Position numbers and translations under genes: made by a program. From contig CM026400.1 of the NCBI GenBank assembly GCA_014843695.1, positions 35,572,234 to 35,636,233 on the forward strand: DNA of 64,000 nucleotides. Reading direction: 5' to 3'. Shown here one piece after another: positions 23,001 to 36,904 of the stretch. The DNA is from Archivesica marissinica. Its lineage: Eukaryota; Mollusca; Bivalvia; Venerida; Vesicomyidae. Below the pieces are notes generated by a model, which was not told the origin of the DNA, did no database searches, and saw only the letters and a list, made by a program, of their open reading frames with translations. Every line of letters starts with the position of its first letter. Position 1 is the first letter of the stretch.

Positions 23001-26000
23001 AAGCCAACAAGTAATGACATAGCTTACCAGAAGGCCTCTAAGACAACAAGTAATGACATAGCTTACCAGAAGGCCTCTAAGCCAACAGGTAATGACACAG
23101 CTTACCAGAAGCCCTCTAAGCCAACAAGTAATGACATAGCTTACTGGAAGGCCAACAAGTAATGACATAGCTTACCAGAAGCCCTCTAAGCCAACATGTA
23201 ATGACATAGCTTACCAGAAGCCCTCTAAGCCAACAAGTAATGACATAGCTTACCAGAAAGCCTCTAAGCCAACAGGTAATGACACAGCTTACCAGAAGGC
23301 CTCTAAGCCAACAAGTAATGACATAGCTTACTGGAAGGCCTCTAAGCCAACAAGTAATAACATAGCTTACCAGAAGGCCTCTAAGCCAACAAGTAATGAC
23401 ATAGCTTACCAGAAGGCCTCTAAGCCAACAGGTAATGACACAGCTTACCAGAAGCCCTCTAAGCCAACAAGTAATGACATAGCTTACTGGAAGGCCTCTA
23501 AGCCAACAAGTAATGACATAGCTTATCAGAAGGCCTCTAAGCCAACAAGTAATGACATAGCTTACCAGAAGGCCTCTAAGCCAACAAGTAATGACATAGC
23601 TTACCAGAAGGCCTCTATGCCAACAGGTAATGACACAGCTTACCAGAAGCCCTCTAAGCCAACAGGTAATGACATAGCTTACCAGAAGGCCTCTAAGCCA
23701 ACATGTAATGACACAGCTTACCAGAAGGCCTCTAAGCCAACCAGTAATGACATAGCCTACTGGAAGGCCTCTAAGCCAACATGTAATGACATGGCTTACT
23801 GGACGGCCACTAAGCCAACACGTAATGACATAGCTTACTGGACGGCCTCTACGCCAACATGTAATGACATAGCTTACCGGAAGGCCTCTAAGCCAACAAG
23901 TAATGACATAGCTTACCAGAAGGCCTCTAAGCCAACAAGTAATGACATAGCTTACCAGAAGGCCTCTAAGCCAACAAGTAATGTCATAGCTTACTGGACG
24001 GCCTCTAAGCCAACAAATAATGACATAGCTTACCAGAAGACCTCTAAGCCAACAAGTAATGACATAGCTTACCAGAAGGCCTCTAAGCCAACAAGTAATG
24101 GCATAGCTTACTGGAAGCCTCTAAGCCAACAAGAAATGACATAGCTTACTGGAGGCCTCTAAGCCAACAAGTAATGTCATAGCTTACTGGACGGCCTCTA
24201 AGCCAACAAATAATGACATAGCTTACCAGAAGACCTCTAAGCCAACAAGTAATGACATAGCTTACCAGAACGCCTCTAAGCCAACAAGTAATGGCATAGC
24301 TTACTGGAAGCCTCTAAGCCAACAAGAAATGACATAGCTTACTGGAGGCCTCTAAGCCAACAAGTAATGACATAGCTTACTGGAGGCCTCTACGCCAACA
24401 AGTAATTACATAGCTTACCGGACGGCCTCTAAGCCAACAAGTAATGACATAGCTTACTGTAAGGCCTCTAAGCCAACAAGTAATGACATAGCTTACTGGA
24501 AGGCCTCTATGCCAACAAGTACTGACATAGCTTACTGGATGGACAAGTAATGACATAGCTTACCGGAAGGCCTCTAAGCCAACAAGTACTGACATAGCTT
24601 ACTTGAGGCCTCTAAGCCAACAAGTAATGACATAGCTTACCAGAAGGCCTCTAAGCCAACATGTAATGACATAGCTTACCGGAAGGCCTCTAGGCCAACA
24701 AGTAATGACATAGCTTACTGGATGGACAAGTAATGACATAGCTTACCGGAAGGCCTCTAAGCCAACAAGTAATGACATATCTTACTGGATGGACAAGTAA
24801 TGACATAACTTACCGGAAGGCCTCTAAGCCAACAAGTAATGACATAGCTTACCGGAAGGCCTCTAAGCCAACAAGTAATGACATAGCTTACTGGATGGAC
24901 AAGTAATGACATAGCTTACTGGAGGCCTCTAAGCCAACAAGTAATGTCATAGCTTACTGGACGGCCTCTAAGCCAACAAATAATGACATAGCTTACCAGA
25001 AGACCTCTAAGCCAACAAACAATGACATAGCTTACCAGAAGGCCTCTAAGCCAACAAGTAATGACATAGCTTACTGGAAGCCTCTAAGCCAACAAGAAAT
25101 GACATAGCTTACTGGAGGCCTCTAAGCCAACAAGTAATGACATAGCTTACCAGAAGACCTCTAAGCCAACACGTAATGGCTTAGCTTACTGGAGGCTTCT
25201 ACGCCAACAAGTAATTACATAGCTTACCGGACGGCCTCTAAGCCAACAAGTAATGACATAGCTTACTGTAAGGCCTCTAAGCCAACAAGTAATGACATAG
25301 CTTACTGGAAGGCCTCTATGCCAACAAGTACTGACATAGCTTACTGGATGGACAAGTAATGACATAGCTTACCGGAAGGCCTCTAAGCCAACAAGTACTG
25401 ACATAGCTTACTGGAGGCCTCTTAGCCAACAAGTAATGACATAGCTTACCAGAAGGCCTCTAAGCCAACAAGTAATGACATAGCTTACCGGAAGGCCTCT
25501 AAGCCAACAAGTAATGACATAGCTTACTGGATGGACAAGTAATGACATAGCTTACCGGAAGGCCTCTAAGCCAACAAGTAATGACATAGCTTACTGGATG
25601 GACAAGTAATGACATAGCTTACCGGAAGGCCTCTAAGCCAACAAGTGATGACATAGCTTACTGGATGGACACGTAATGACATAGCTTACCGGAAGGCCTC
25701 TAAGCCAACAAGTAATGACATAGCTTACCGGAAGGCCTCTAAGCCAACAAGTAATGACATAGCTTACTGGATGGACAAGTAATGACATAGCTTACCGGAA
25801 GGCCTCTAAGCCAACAAGTACTGACATAGCTTACCGGACGGCCTCTAAGCCAACAAGTAATGACATAGCTTACCGGAAGGCCTCTAAGCCAACAAGTAAT
25901 GACATAGCTTACTGGATGGACAAATAATGACATAGCTTACTGTACGGCCTCTAAGCCAACAATGTGTGACATAGCTTACCGGACGGCCTCTAAGCCAACA

Positions 26001-29000
26001 AGTAATGCCATAGCTTACTGAATGCCTCTAAGCCAACAAGTAATGACATAGCTTACTGGAAGGCCACTAAGCCAACACGTAATGACATAGCTTAATGGAC
26101 GGCCTCTAAGCCAACAAGTACTGGCATAGCTTACCGGACGGCCTCTAAGCCCACATGTAATGGCATAGCTTACTGGAAGCCTCTAAGCCAACAAGAAATG
26201 ACATAGCTTACTGGAGGCCTCTAAGCCAACAAGTAATGACATAGCTTACTGGAGGCCTCTACGCCAACAAGTAATTACATAGCTTACCGGACGGCCTCTA
26301 AGCCAACAAGTAATGACATAGCTTACTGTAAGGCCTCTAAGCCAACAAGTAATGACATAGCTTACTGGAAGGCCTCTATGCCAACAAGTACTGACATAGC
26401 TTACTGGATGGACAAGTAATGACATAGCTTACCGGAAGGCCTCTAAGCCAACAAGTACTGACATAGCTTACTTGAGGCCTCTAAGCCAACAAGTAATGAC
26501 ATAGCTTACCAGAAGGCCTCTAAGCCAACATGTAATGACATAGCTTACCGGAAGGCCTCTAGGCCAACAAGTAATGACATAGCTTACTGGATGGACAAGT
26601 AATGACATAGCTTACCGGAAGGCCTCTAAGCCAACAAGTAATGACATATCTTACTAACAAGTAATGACATAACTTACCGGAAGGCCTCTAAGCCAACAAG
26701 TAATGACATAGCTTACCGGAAGGCCTCTAAGCCAACAAGTAATGACATAGCTTACTGGATGGACAAGTAATGACATAGCTTACTGGAGGCCTCTAAGCCA
26801 ACAAGTAATGTCATAGCTTACTGGACGGCCTCTAAGCCAACAAGTAATGACATAGCTTACCAGAAGACCTCTAAGCCAACAAGTAATGACATAGCTTACC
26901 AGAAGGCCTCTAAGCCAACAAGTAATGACATAGCTTACTGGAAGCCTCTAAGCCAACAAGAAATGACATAGCTTACTGGAGGCCTCTAAGCCAACAAGTA
27001 ATGACATAGCTTACTGGAAGGCCTCTAAGCCAACAAGTAATGACATAGCTTACTGGAGGCCTCTACGCCAACAAGTAATTACATAGCTTACCGGACGGCC
27101 TCTAAGCCAACAAGTAATGACATAGCTTACTGTAAGGCCTCTAAGCCAACAAGTAATGACATAGCTTACTGGAAGGCCTCTATGCCAACAAGTACTGACA
27201 TAGCTTACTGGATGGACAAGTAATGACATAGCTTACCGGAAGGCCTCTAAGCCAACTAGTACTGACATAGCTTACTGGAGGCCTCTAAGCCAACAAGTAA
27301 TGACATAGCTTACCAGAAGGCCTCTAAGCCAACAAGTAATGACATAGCTTACCGGAAGGCCTCTAAGCCAACAAGTAATGACATAGCTTACCAGAAGGCC
27401 TCTAAGCCAACAAGTAATGACATAGCTTACCAGAAGGCCTCTAAGCCAACAGGTAATGACACAGCTTACCAGAAGCCCTCTAAGCCAACAAGTAATGACA
27501 TAGCTTACTGGAAGGCCAACAAGTAATGACATAGCTTACCAGAAGCCCTCTAAGCCAACAAGTAATGACATAGCTTACCAGAAGGCCTCTAAGCCAACAA
27601 GTAATGACATAGCTTACCGGAAGGCCTCTAAGCCAACAAGTAATGACATAGCTTACCAGAAGGCCTCTAAGCCAACAAGTAATGACATAGCTTACCGGAA
27701 GGCCTCTAAGCCAACAAGTAATGACATAGCTTACCAGAAGGCCTCTAAGCCAACAAGTAATGACATAGCTTACCAGAAGGCCTCTAAGCCAACAAGTAAT
27801 GACATAGCTTACCAGAAAGCCTCTAAGCCAACAAGTAATGACATAGCTTACTGGAAGGCCTCTAAGCCAACAAGTAATGACATAGCTTACCAGAAGGCCT
27901 CTAAGCCAACAAGTAATGACATAGCTTACTGGAAGCCGTCTAAGCCAACAAGTAATGACATAGCTTACTGGAAGGCCTCTAAGCCAACAAGTAATGACAT
28001 AGCTTACCAGAAGGCCTCTAAGCCAACAAGTAATGACATAGCTTACCAGAAGGCCTCTAAGCCAACAAGTAATGACATAGCTTACCAGAAGGCCTCTAAG
28101 CCAACAGGTAATGACACAGCTTACCAGAAGCCCTCTAAGCCAACAAGTAATGACATAGCTTACCAGAAAGCCTCTAAGCCAACAGGTAATGACACAGCTT
28201 ACCAGAAGGCCTCTAAGCCAACAAGTAATGACATAGCTTACTGGAAGGCCTCTAAGCCAACAAGTAATGACATAGCTTACCAGAAGGCCTCTAAGCCAAC
28301 AAGTAATGACATAGCTTACCAGAAGGCCTCTAAGCCAACAGGTAATGACATAGCTTACCAGAAGCCCTCTAAGCCAACAAGTAATGACATAGCTTACCAG
28401 AAGGCCTCTAAGCCAACAGGTAATGACATAGCTTACCAGAAGGCCTCTAAGCCAACAAGTAATGACATAGCTTACTGGAAGGCCTCTAAGCCAACAAGTA
28501 ATGACATAGCTTACCAGAAGGCCTCTAAGCCAACAAGTAATGACATAGCTTACCAGAAGGCCTCTAAGCCAACAGGTAATGACACAGCTTACCAGAAGGC
28601 CTCTAAGCCAACAAGTAATGACATAGCTTACCAGAAGGCCTCTAAGCCAACAAGTAATGACATAGCTTACTGGAAGGCCTCTAAGCCAACAAGTAATGAC
28701 ATAGCTTACTGGAAGGCCTCTAAGCCAACAAGTAATGACATAGCTTACCAGAAGGCCTCTAAGCCAACAGGTAATGACATAGCTTACCAGAAGCCCTCTA
28801 AGCCAACAAGTAATGACATAGCTTACCAGAAGGCCTCTAAGCCAACAAGTAATGACATAGCTTACCAGAAGGCCTCTAAGCCAACAAGTAATGACATAGC
28901 TTACTAGAAGGCCTCTAAGCCAACAAGTAATGACATAGCTTACCAGAAGCCCTCTAAGCCAACAAGTAATGACATAGCTTACCAGAAAGCCTCTAAGCCA

Positions 29001-32000
29001 ACAGGTAATGACACAGCTTACCAGAAGGCCTCTAAGCCAACAAGTAATGACATAGCTTACTGGAAGGCCTCTAAGCCAACAAGTAATAACATAGCTTACC
29101 AGAAGGCCTCTAAGCCAACAAGTAATGACATAGCTTACCAGAAGGCCTCTAAGCCAACAGGTAATGACACAGCTTACCAGAAGCCCTCTAAGCCAACAAG
29201 TAATGACATAGCTTACCAGAAAGCCTCTAAGCCAACAGGTAATGACACAGCTTACCAGAAGGCCTCTAAGCCAACAAGTAATGACATAGCTTACTGGAAG
29301 GCCTCTAAGCCAACAAGTAATAACATAGCTTACCAGAAGGCCTCTAAGCCAACAAGTAATGACATAGCTTACCAGAAGGCCTCTAAGCCAACAGGTAATG
29401 ACACAGCTTACTAGAAGCCCTCTAAGCCAACAAGTAATGACATAGCTTACTGGAAGGCCTCTAAGCCCACAAGTAATGACATAGCTTATCAGAAGGCCTC
29501 TAAGCCAACAAGTAATGACATAGCTTACCAGAAGGCCTCTAAGCCAACAAGTAATGACATAGCTTACCAGAAGCCCTCTAAGCCAACAGGTAATGACATA
29601 GCTTATCAGAAGGCCTCTAAGCCAACATGTAATGACACAGCTTACCAGAAGGCCTCTAAGCCAACCAGTAATGACATAGCTTACTGGAAGGCCTCTAAGC
29701 CAACATGTAATGACATAGCTTACTGGACGGCCTCTACGCCAACACGTAATGACATAGCTTACTGGACGCCTCTAAGCCAACATGTAATGAGATAGCTTAC
29801 CGTAAGGCCTCTAAGCCAACAAGTAATGACATAGTTTACCAGAAGGCCTCTAAGCCAACAAGTAATGACATAGCTTACCAGAAGGCCTCTAAGCCAACAA
29901 GTAATGTCATAGCTTACTGGACGGCCTCTAAGCCAACAAATAATGACATAGCTTACCAGAAGACCTCTAAGCCAACAAGTAATGACATAGCTTACCAGAA
30001 GGCCTCTAAGCCAACAAGTAATGGCATAGCTTACTGGAAGCCTCTAAGCCAACAAGAAATGACATAGCTTACTGGAGGCCTCTAAGCCAACAAGTAATGA
30101 CATAGCTTACCAGAAGACCTCTAAGCCAACAAGTAATGGCATAGTTTACTGGAAGGCCTCTAAGCCGACAAGTAATGACATAGCTTACTGGAGGCCTCTA
30201 CGCCAACACGTAATTACATAGCTTACCGGACGGCCTCTAAGCCAACAAGTAATGACATAGCTTACTGTAAGGCCTCTAAGCCAACAAGTAATGACATAGC
30301 TTACTGGAAGGCCTCTATGCCAACAAGTACTGACATAGCTTACTGGATGGACAAGTAATGACATAGCTTACCGGAAGGCCTCTAAGCCAACTAGTACTGA
30401 CATAGCTTACTGGAGGCCTCTAAGCCAACAAGTAATGACATAGCTTACCAGAAGGCCTCTAAGCCAACAAGTAATGACATAGCTTACCGGAAGGCCTCTA
30501 AGCCAACAAGTAATGACATAGCTTACCAGAAGGCTTCTAAGACAACAAGTAATGACATAGCTTACCAGAAGGCCTCTAAGCCAACAGGTAATGACACAGC
30601 TTACCAGAAGCCCTCTAAGCCAACAAGTAATGACATAGCTTACTGGAAGGCCAACAAGTAATGACATAGCTTACCAGAAGCCCTCTAAGCCAACATGTAA
30701 TGACATAGCTTACCAGAAGCCCTCTAAGCCAACAAGTAATGACATAGCTTACCAGAAAGCCTCTAAGCCAACAGGTAATGACACAGCTTACCAGAAGGCC
30801 TCTAAGCCAACAAGTAATGACATAGCTTACTGGAAGGCCTCTAAGCCAACAAGTAATAACATAGCTTACCAGAAGGCCTCTAAGCCAACAAGTAATGACA
30901 TAGCTTACCAGAAGGCCTCTAAGCCAACAGGTAATGACACAGCTTACCAGAAGCCCTCTAAGCCAACAAGTAATGACATAGCTTACTGGAAGGCCTCTAA
31001 GCCAACAAGTAATGACATAGCTTATCAGAAGGCCTCTAAGCCAACAAGTAATGACATAGCTTACCAGAAGGCCTCTAAGCCAACAAGTAATGACATAGCT
31101 TACCAGAAGGCCTCTATGCCAACAGGTAATGACACAGCTTACCAGAAGCCCTCTAAGCCAACAGGTAATGACATAGCTTACCAGAAGGCCTCTAAGCCAA
31201 CATGTAATGACACAGCTTACCAGAAGGCCTCTAAGCCAACCAGTAATGACATAGCCTACTGGAAGGCCTCTAAGCCAACATGTAATGACATGGCTTACTG
31301 GACGGCCACTAAGCCAACACGTAATGACATAGCTTACTGGACGGCCTCTACGCCAACATGTAATGACATAGCTTACCGGAAGGCCTCTAAGCCAACAAGT
31401 AATGACATAGCTTACCAGAAGGCCTCTAAGCCAACAAGTAATGACATAGCTTACCAGAAGGCCTCTAAGCCAACAAGTAATGTCATAGCTTACTGGACGG
31501 CCTCTAAGCCAACAAATAATGACATAGCTTACCAGAAGACCTCTAAGCCAACAAGTAATGACATAGCTTACCAGAAGGCCTCTAAGCCAACAAGTAATGG
31601 CATAGCTTACTGGAAGCCTCTAAGCCAACAAGAAATGACATAGCTTACTGGAGGCCTCTAAGCCAACAAGTAATGTCATAGCTTACTGGACGGCCTCTAA
31701 GCCAACAAATAATGACATAGCTTACCAGAAGACCTCTAAGCCAACAAGTAATGACATAGCTTACCAGAACGCCTCTAAGCCAACAAGTAATGGCATAGCT
31801 TACTGGAAGCCTCTAAGCCAACAAGAAATGACATAGCTTACTGGAGGCCTCTAAGCCAACAAGTAATGACATAGCTTACTGGAGGCCTCTACGCCAACAA
31901 GTAATTACATAGCTTACCGGACGGCCTCTAAGCCAACAAGTAATGACATAGCTTACTGTAAGGCCTCTAAGCCAACAAGTAATGACATAGCTTACTGGAA

Positions 32001-35000
32001 GGCCTCTATGCCAACAAGTACTGACATAGCTTACTGGATGGACAAGTAATGACATAGCTTACCGGAAGGCCTCTAAGCCAACAAGTACTGACATAGCTTA
32101 CTTGAGGCCTCTAAGCCAACAAGTAATGACATAGCTTACCAGAAGGCCTCTAAGCCAACATGTAATGACATAGCTTACCGGAAGGCCTCTAGGCCAACAA
32201 GTAATGACATAGCTTACTGGATGGACAAGTAATGACATAGCTTACCGGAAGGCCTCTAAGCCAACAAGTAATGACATATCTTACTGGATGGACAAGTAAT
32301 GACATAACTTACCGGAAGGCCTCTAAGCCAACAAGTAATGACATAGCTTACCGGAAGGCCTCTAAGCCAACAAGTAATGACATAGCTTACTGGATGGACA
32401 AGTAATGACATAGCTTACTGGAGGCCTCTAAGCCAACAAGTAATGTCATAGCTTACTGGACGGCCTCTAAGCCAACAAATAATGACATAGCTTACCAGAA
32501 GACCTCTAAGCCAACAAACAATGACATAGCTTACCAGAAGGCCTCTAAGCCAACAAGTAATGACATAGCTTACTGGAAGCCTCTAAGCCAACAAGAAATG
32601 ACATAGCTTACTGGAGGCCTCTAAGCCAACAAGTAATGACATAGCTTACCAGAAGACCTCTAAGCCAACACGTAATGGCTTAGCTTACTGGAGGCTTCTA
32701 CGCCAACAAGTAATTACATAGCTTACCGGACGGCCTCTAAGCCAACAAGTAATGACATAGCTTACTGTAAGGCCTCTAAGCCAACAAGTAATGACATAGC
32801 TTACTGGAAGGCCTCTATGCCAACAAGTACTGACATAGCTTACTGGATGGACAAGTAATGACATAGCTTACCGGAAGGCCTCTAAGCCAACAAGTACTGA
32901 CATAGCTTACTGGAGGCCTCTTAGCCAACAAGTAATGACATAGCTTACCAGAAGGCCTCTAAGCCAACAAGTAATGACATAGCTTACCGGAAGGCCTCTA
33001 AGCCAACAAGTAATGACATAGCTTACTGGATGGACAAGTAATGACATAGCTTACCGGAAGGCCTCTAAGCCAACAAGTAATGACATAGCTTACTGGATGG
33101 ACAAGTAATGACATAGCTTACCGGAAGGCCTCTAAGCCAACAAGTGATGACATAGCTTACTGGATGGACACGTAATGACATAGCTTACCGGAAGGCCTCT
33201 AAGCCAACAAGTAATGACATAGCTTACCGGAAGGCCTCTAAGCCAACAAGTAATGACATAGCTTACTGGATGGACAAGTAATGACATAGCTTACCGGAAG
33301 GCCTCTAAGCCAACAAGTACTGACATAGCTTACCGGACGGCCTCTAAGCCAACAAGTAATGACATAGCTTACCGGAAGGCCTCTAAGCCAACAAGTAATG
33401 ACATAGCTTACTGGATGGACAAATAATGACATAGCTTACTGTACGGCCTCTAAGCCAACAATGTGTGACATAGCTTACCGGACGGCCTCTAAGCCAACAA
33501 GTAATGCCATAGCTTACTGAATGCCTCTAAGCCAACAAGTAATGACATAGCTTACTGGAAGGCCACTAAGCCAACACGTAATGACATAGCTTAATGGACG
33601 GCCTCTAAGCCAACAAGTACTGGCATAGCTTACCGGACGGCCTCTAAGCCCACATGTAATGGCATAGCTTACTGGAAGCCTCTAAGCCAACAAGAAATGA
33701 CATAGCTTACTGGAGGCCTCTAAGCCAACAAGTAATGACATAGCTTACTGGAGGCCTCTACGCCAACAAGTAATTACATAGCTTACCGGACGGCCTCTAA
33801 GCCAACAAGTAATGACATAGCTTACTGTAAGGCCTCTAAGCCAACAAGTAATGACATAGCTTACTGGAAGGCCTCTATGCCAACAAGTACTGACATAGCT
33901 TACTGGATGGACAAGTAATGACATAGCTTACCGGAAGGCCTCTAAGCCAACAAGTACTGACATAGCTTACTTGAGGCCTCTAAGCCAACAAGTAATGACA
34001 TAGCTTACCAGAAGGCCTCTAAGCCAACATGTAATGACATAGCTTACCGGAAGGCCTCTAGGCCAACAAGTAATGACATAGCTTACTGGATGGACAAGTA
34101 ATGACATAGCTTACCGGAAGGCCTCTAAGCCAACAAGTAATGACATATCTTACTGGATGGACAAGTAATGACATAACTTACCGGAAGGCCTCTAAGCCAA
34201 CAAGTAATGACATAGCTTACCGGAAGGCCTCTATGCCAACAAGTAATGACATAGCTTACTGGATGGACAAGTAATGACATAGCTTACTGGAGGCCTCTAA
34301 GCCAACAAGTAATGTCATAGCTTACTGGACGGCCTCTAAGCCAACAAATAATGACATAGCTTACCAGAAGACCTCTAAGCCAACAAACAATGACATAGCT
34401 TACCAGAAGGCCTCTAAGCCAACAAGTAATGACATAGCTTACTGGAAGCCTCTAAGCCAACAAGAAATGACATAGCTTACTGGAGGCCTCTAAGCCAACA
34501 AGTAATGACATAGCTTACCAGAAGACCTCTAAGCCAACACGTAATGGCTTAGCTTACTGGAGGCTTCTACGCCAACAAGTAATTACATAGCTTACCGGAC
34601 GGCCTCTAAGCCAACAAGTAATGACATAGCTTACTGTAAGGCCTCTAAGCCAACAAGTAATGACATAGCTTACTGGAAGGCCTCTATGCCAACAAGTACT
34701 GACATAGCTTACTGGATGGACAAGTAATGACATAGCTTACCGGAAGGCCTCTAAGCCAACAAGTACTGACATAGCTTACTGGAGGCCTCTTAGCCAACAA
34801 GTAATGACATAGCTTACCAGAAGGCCTCTAAGCCAACAAGTAATGACATAGCTTACCGGAAGGCCTCTAAGCCAACAAGTAATGACATAGCTTACTGGAT
34901 GGACAAGTAATGACATAGCTTACCGGAAGGCCTCTAAGCCAACAAGTAATGACATAGCTTACTGGATGGACAAGTAATGACATAGCTTACCGGAAGGCCT

Positions 35001-35580
35001 CTAAGCCAACAAGTGATGACATAGCTTACTGGATGGACAAGTAATGACATAGCTTACCGGAAGGCCTCTAAGCCAACAAGTAATGACATAGCTTACCGGA
35101 AGGCCTCTAAGCCAACAAGTAATGACATAGCTTACTGGATGGACAAGTAATGACATAGCTTACCGGAAGGCCTCTAAGCCAACAAGTACTGACATAGCTT
35201 ACCGGACGGCCTCTAAGCCAACAAGTAATGACATAGCTTACCGGAAGGCCTCTAAGCCAACAAGTAATGACATAGCTTACTGGATGGACAAATAATGACA
35301 TAGCTTACTGTACGGCCTCTAAGCCAACAATGTGTGACATAGCTTACCGGACGGCCTCTAAGCCAACAAGTAATGCCATAGCTTACTGAATGCCTCTAAG
35401 CCAACAGGTAATGACATAGCTTACTGGAAGGCCACTAAGCCAACACGTAATGACATAGCTTAATGGACGGCCTCTAAGCCAACAAGTACTGGCATAGCTT
35501 ACCGGACGGCCTCTAAGCCCACATGTAATGACATAGCTTACTGGAAGGCCTCTAAGCCAACAAGTAATGACATAGCTTAC
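17055..35580 (-). repeat. 39-bp satellite made from the exon 11 splice donor (18.5 kb, about 470 copies)
   Basis: On the plus strand the unit is GACATAGCTTACCGGAAGGC plus CTCTAAGCCAACAAGTAAT. Read on the gene strand it is ...CCG|GTAAGCTATGTCATTACTTG..., and the real exon 11 donor is TCCATCCG|GTAAGCTATGT with CATTACTTG following. Units of the form TTACTGGATGGACAAGTAAT also keep the exon's TCCATCC. The array ends at the exon's last base (35581) with no spacer. Long near-identical blocks recur 7499 bp apart and about 1870 bp apart. Confidence 0.93.
21800..35300. repeat. Higher-order duplications inside the 39-bp satellite
   Basis: Landmark variants recur at fixed offsets: positions 22908, 23617 and 25739 match 30407, 31116 and 33238, each 7499 bp apart. 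The marker CAATGTGTGACATAGC near 25960 recurs near 33460 and 35330. The marker CTTACTTGAGGCCTC near 24598 recurs near 26468, 32098 and 33968. The smaller step, about 1870 bp, is close to 48 units. Confidence 0.85.
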
Positions 35581-35652
35581 CGGATGGAGTCCCAGCTAGC
35601 GGGTCTGTAATGGTGCCGTAAAATTCTATCTTCCAATAGTACAGGTACATGG
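35581..35652 (-). CDS. Convertase exon 11: last strand of the P domain
   Basis: A small 72-bp exon lies between acceptor acattgtag and donor TCCG|GTAAGC. It encodes MYLYYWKIEFYGT, the LxxWxLxxYGT end of the P domain, then ITDPLAGTPS. Phases are 1 in and 1 out, fitting both neighbours. The acceptor has a poor pyrimidine tract, so the exact 5' edge is the least certain part. The 39-bp satellite begins at its donor, with no spacer. Confidence 0.82.
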
Positions 35653-35839
35653 CTACAATGTATGTACATATATATTAGATTTATGGAATACATGTACTAC
35701 AACTGATTAATACATCTCTATGAATACCTCTGCCATCCAACAGCTAGATACTTCAAGATTTAATGTTTTACGAGTTCAAGATTGTAATTTAAATCACGTA
35801 AAAATGCCGTGAATTGTGAAGCAGAAAATGACTCACCGC

Positions 35840-36050
35840 TTCATGATTAATTGTTTGGATTATAGTTTACAAACACGTAAAATGTTGTGAACTATGATGC
35901 AGAAAACGACTCCTTAAGTCACGATTCCTATCACGATTAATTGTTTGGATTATAGTTTAAAAAATGTGAAATGTCGTGAACTATGATGCAGAAAACGACT
36001 CCTCAAGTCACGATTCCTATCACGATTAATTGTTTGGATTATAGTATGTA
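35840..36050. repeat. 90-bp direct repeat, about 2.5 copies
   Basis: GATTAATTGTTTGGATTATA recurs at 35845, 35935 and 36024, each copy followed by a GTGAACTATGATGCAGAAAA-type segment where complete. It lies in intron 10, upstream of exon 11. Confidence 0.8.
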
Positions 36051-36090
36051 ATTTCTAACTTCCTAAACAATGTTTTCAATTTGGTGTGAC

Positions 36091-36273
36091 TACAGTCTAC
36101 AACCGTTATATCGAAGTCAGCTTTTTCGATCTCGGATCAAAGTCCCGTTACAGACACTAACATTGTACACATAAACGGCTCCGTTTATATCGAATTTCGT
36201 TAAGTCAAACTTCGGTTATGTCGCAGTAATTTGTTCGGTCCGACGGAAATCGACATAACGGATGTAGACTGTA
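36091..36273. mobile_element. MITE with 23-bp terminal inverted repeats and TA target sites
   Basis: The left end ACAGTCTACAACCGTTATAT is mirrored at the right end by TAACGGATGTAGACTGT, with two mismatches over 23 bases. TA flanks both sides. TA duplication and CAGT-type ends fit a non-autonomous Tc1/mariner-like element. There is no open frame. Confidence 0.8.
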
Positions 36274-36529
36274 CTTCAATCATTCACGTTTATTCGCCCT
36301 AAAATGAAAGAAATAAAATTGAAACTCAATTCCACAACCTTCTAACTGGATTGTGTGTAGTTTTGAGATAATCGAAGTTTACTGATTGTAGATTAAGCGA
36401 AACAAATGCCCATAGAACATTGTGTATACTGGAATACTTCTAGATGTTCCACAAACATGCGACTACCTCCAGTATGAAGAGCTCGTAGAGGCGGAAAGAA
36501 GATTACGAAAACCTGATATTATAAACAAG

Positions 36530-36720
36530 AAATATCACAGTAGGTGCTGATTCCCCCCCCCCCCCACCCCGCAATATTGACCTCGACCTTGATAACCATA
36601 GCCAAAGAAGTTACAGCCCGGACAGTATATATTGTCTCGGACAGACGGACGGACGGACAAACGGACGGAGAGTGTGAACATTATAAGCTCCCGAAGAAAT
36701 TTCCTTCGAGGGCATAAAAA
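36530..36720. mobile_element. Probable dispersed repeat with poly-C and GGAC runs
   Basis: A run of about 14 C (36553 onward), then ACGGACGGACGGACAAACGG and an end GAGGGCATAAAAA. This layout resembles common molluscan SINE-like repeats, but there is no second copy in the window to confirm it. Confidence 0.4.
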
Positions 36721-36904
36721 TAGCAGTTGTGTAACTTAGCTGACGTAATATAAAAACAAATGTCTGTCACAGTAAGTAGTATTAGTATTAGTATTAATAT
36801 GAATACTACATGTACTTGAATGACTTCATTTCCTAAAGAAGCCAAGTTGATGATTATTGAGCTTATTTACCCTCGCCTCCGGCGAACCATGTGGGCGAGC
36901 ATTA

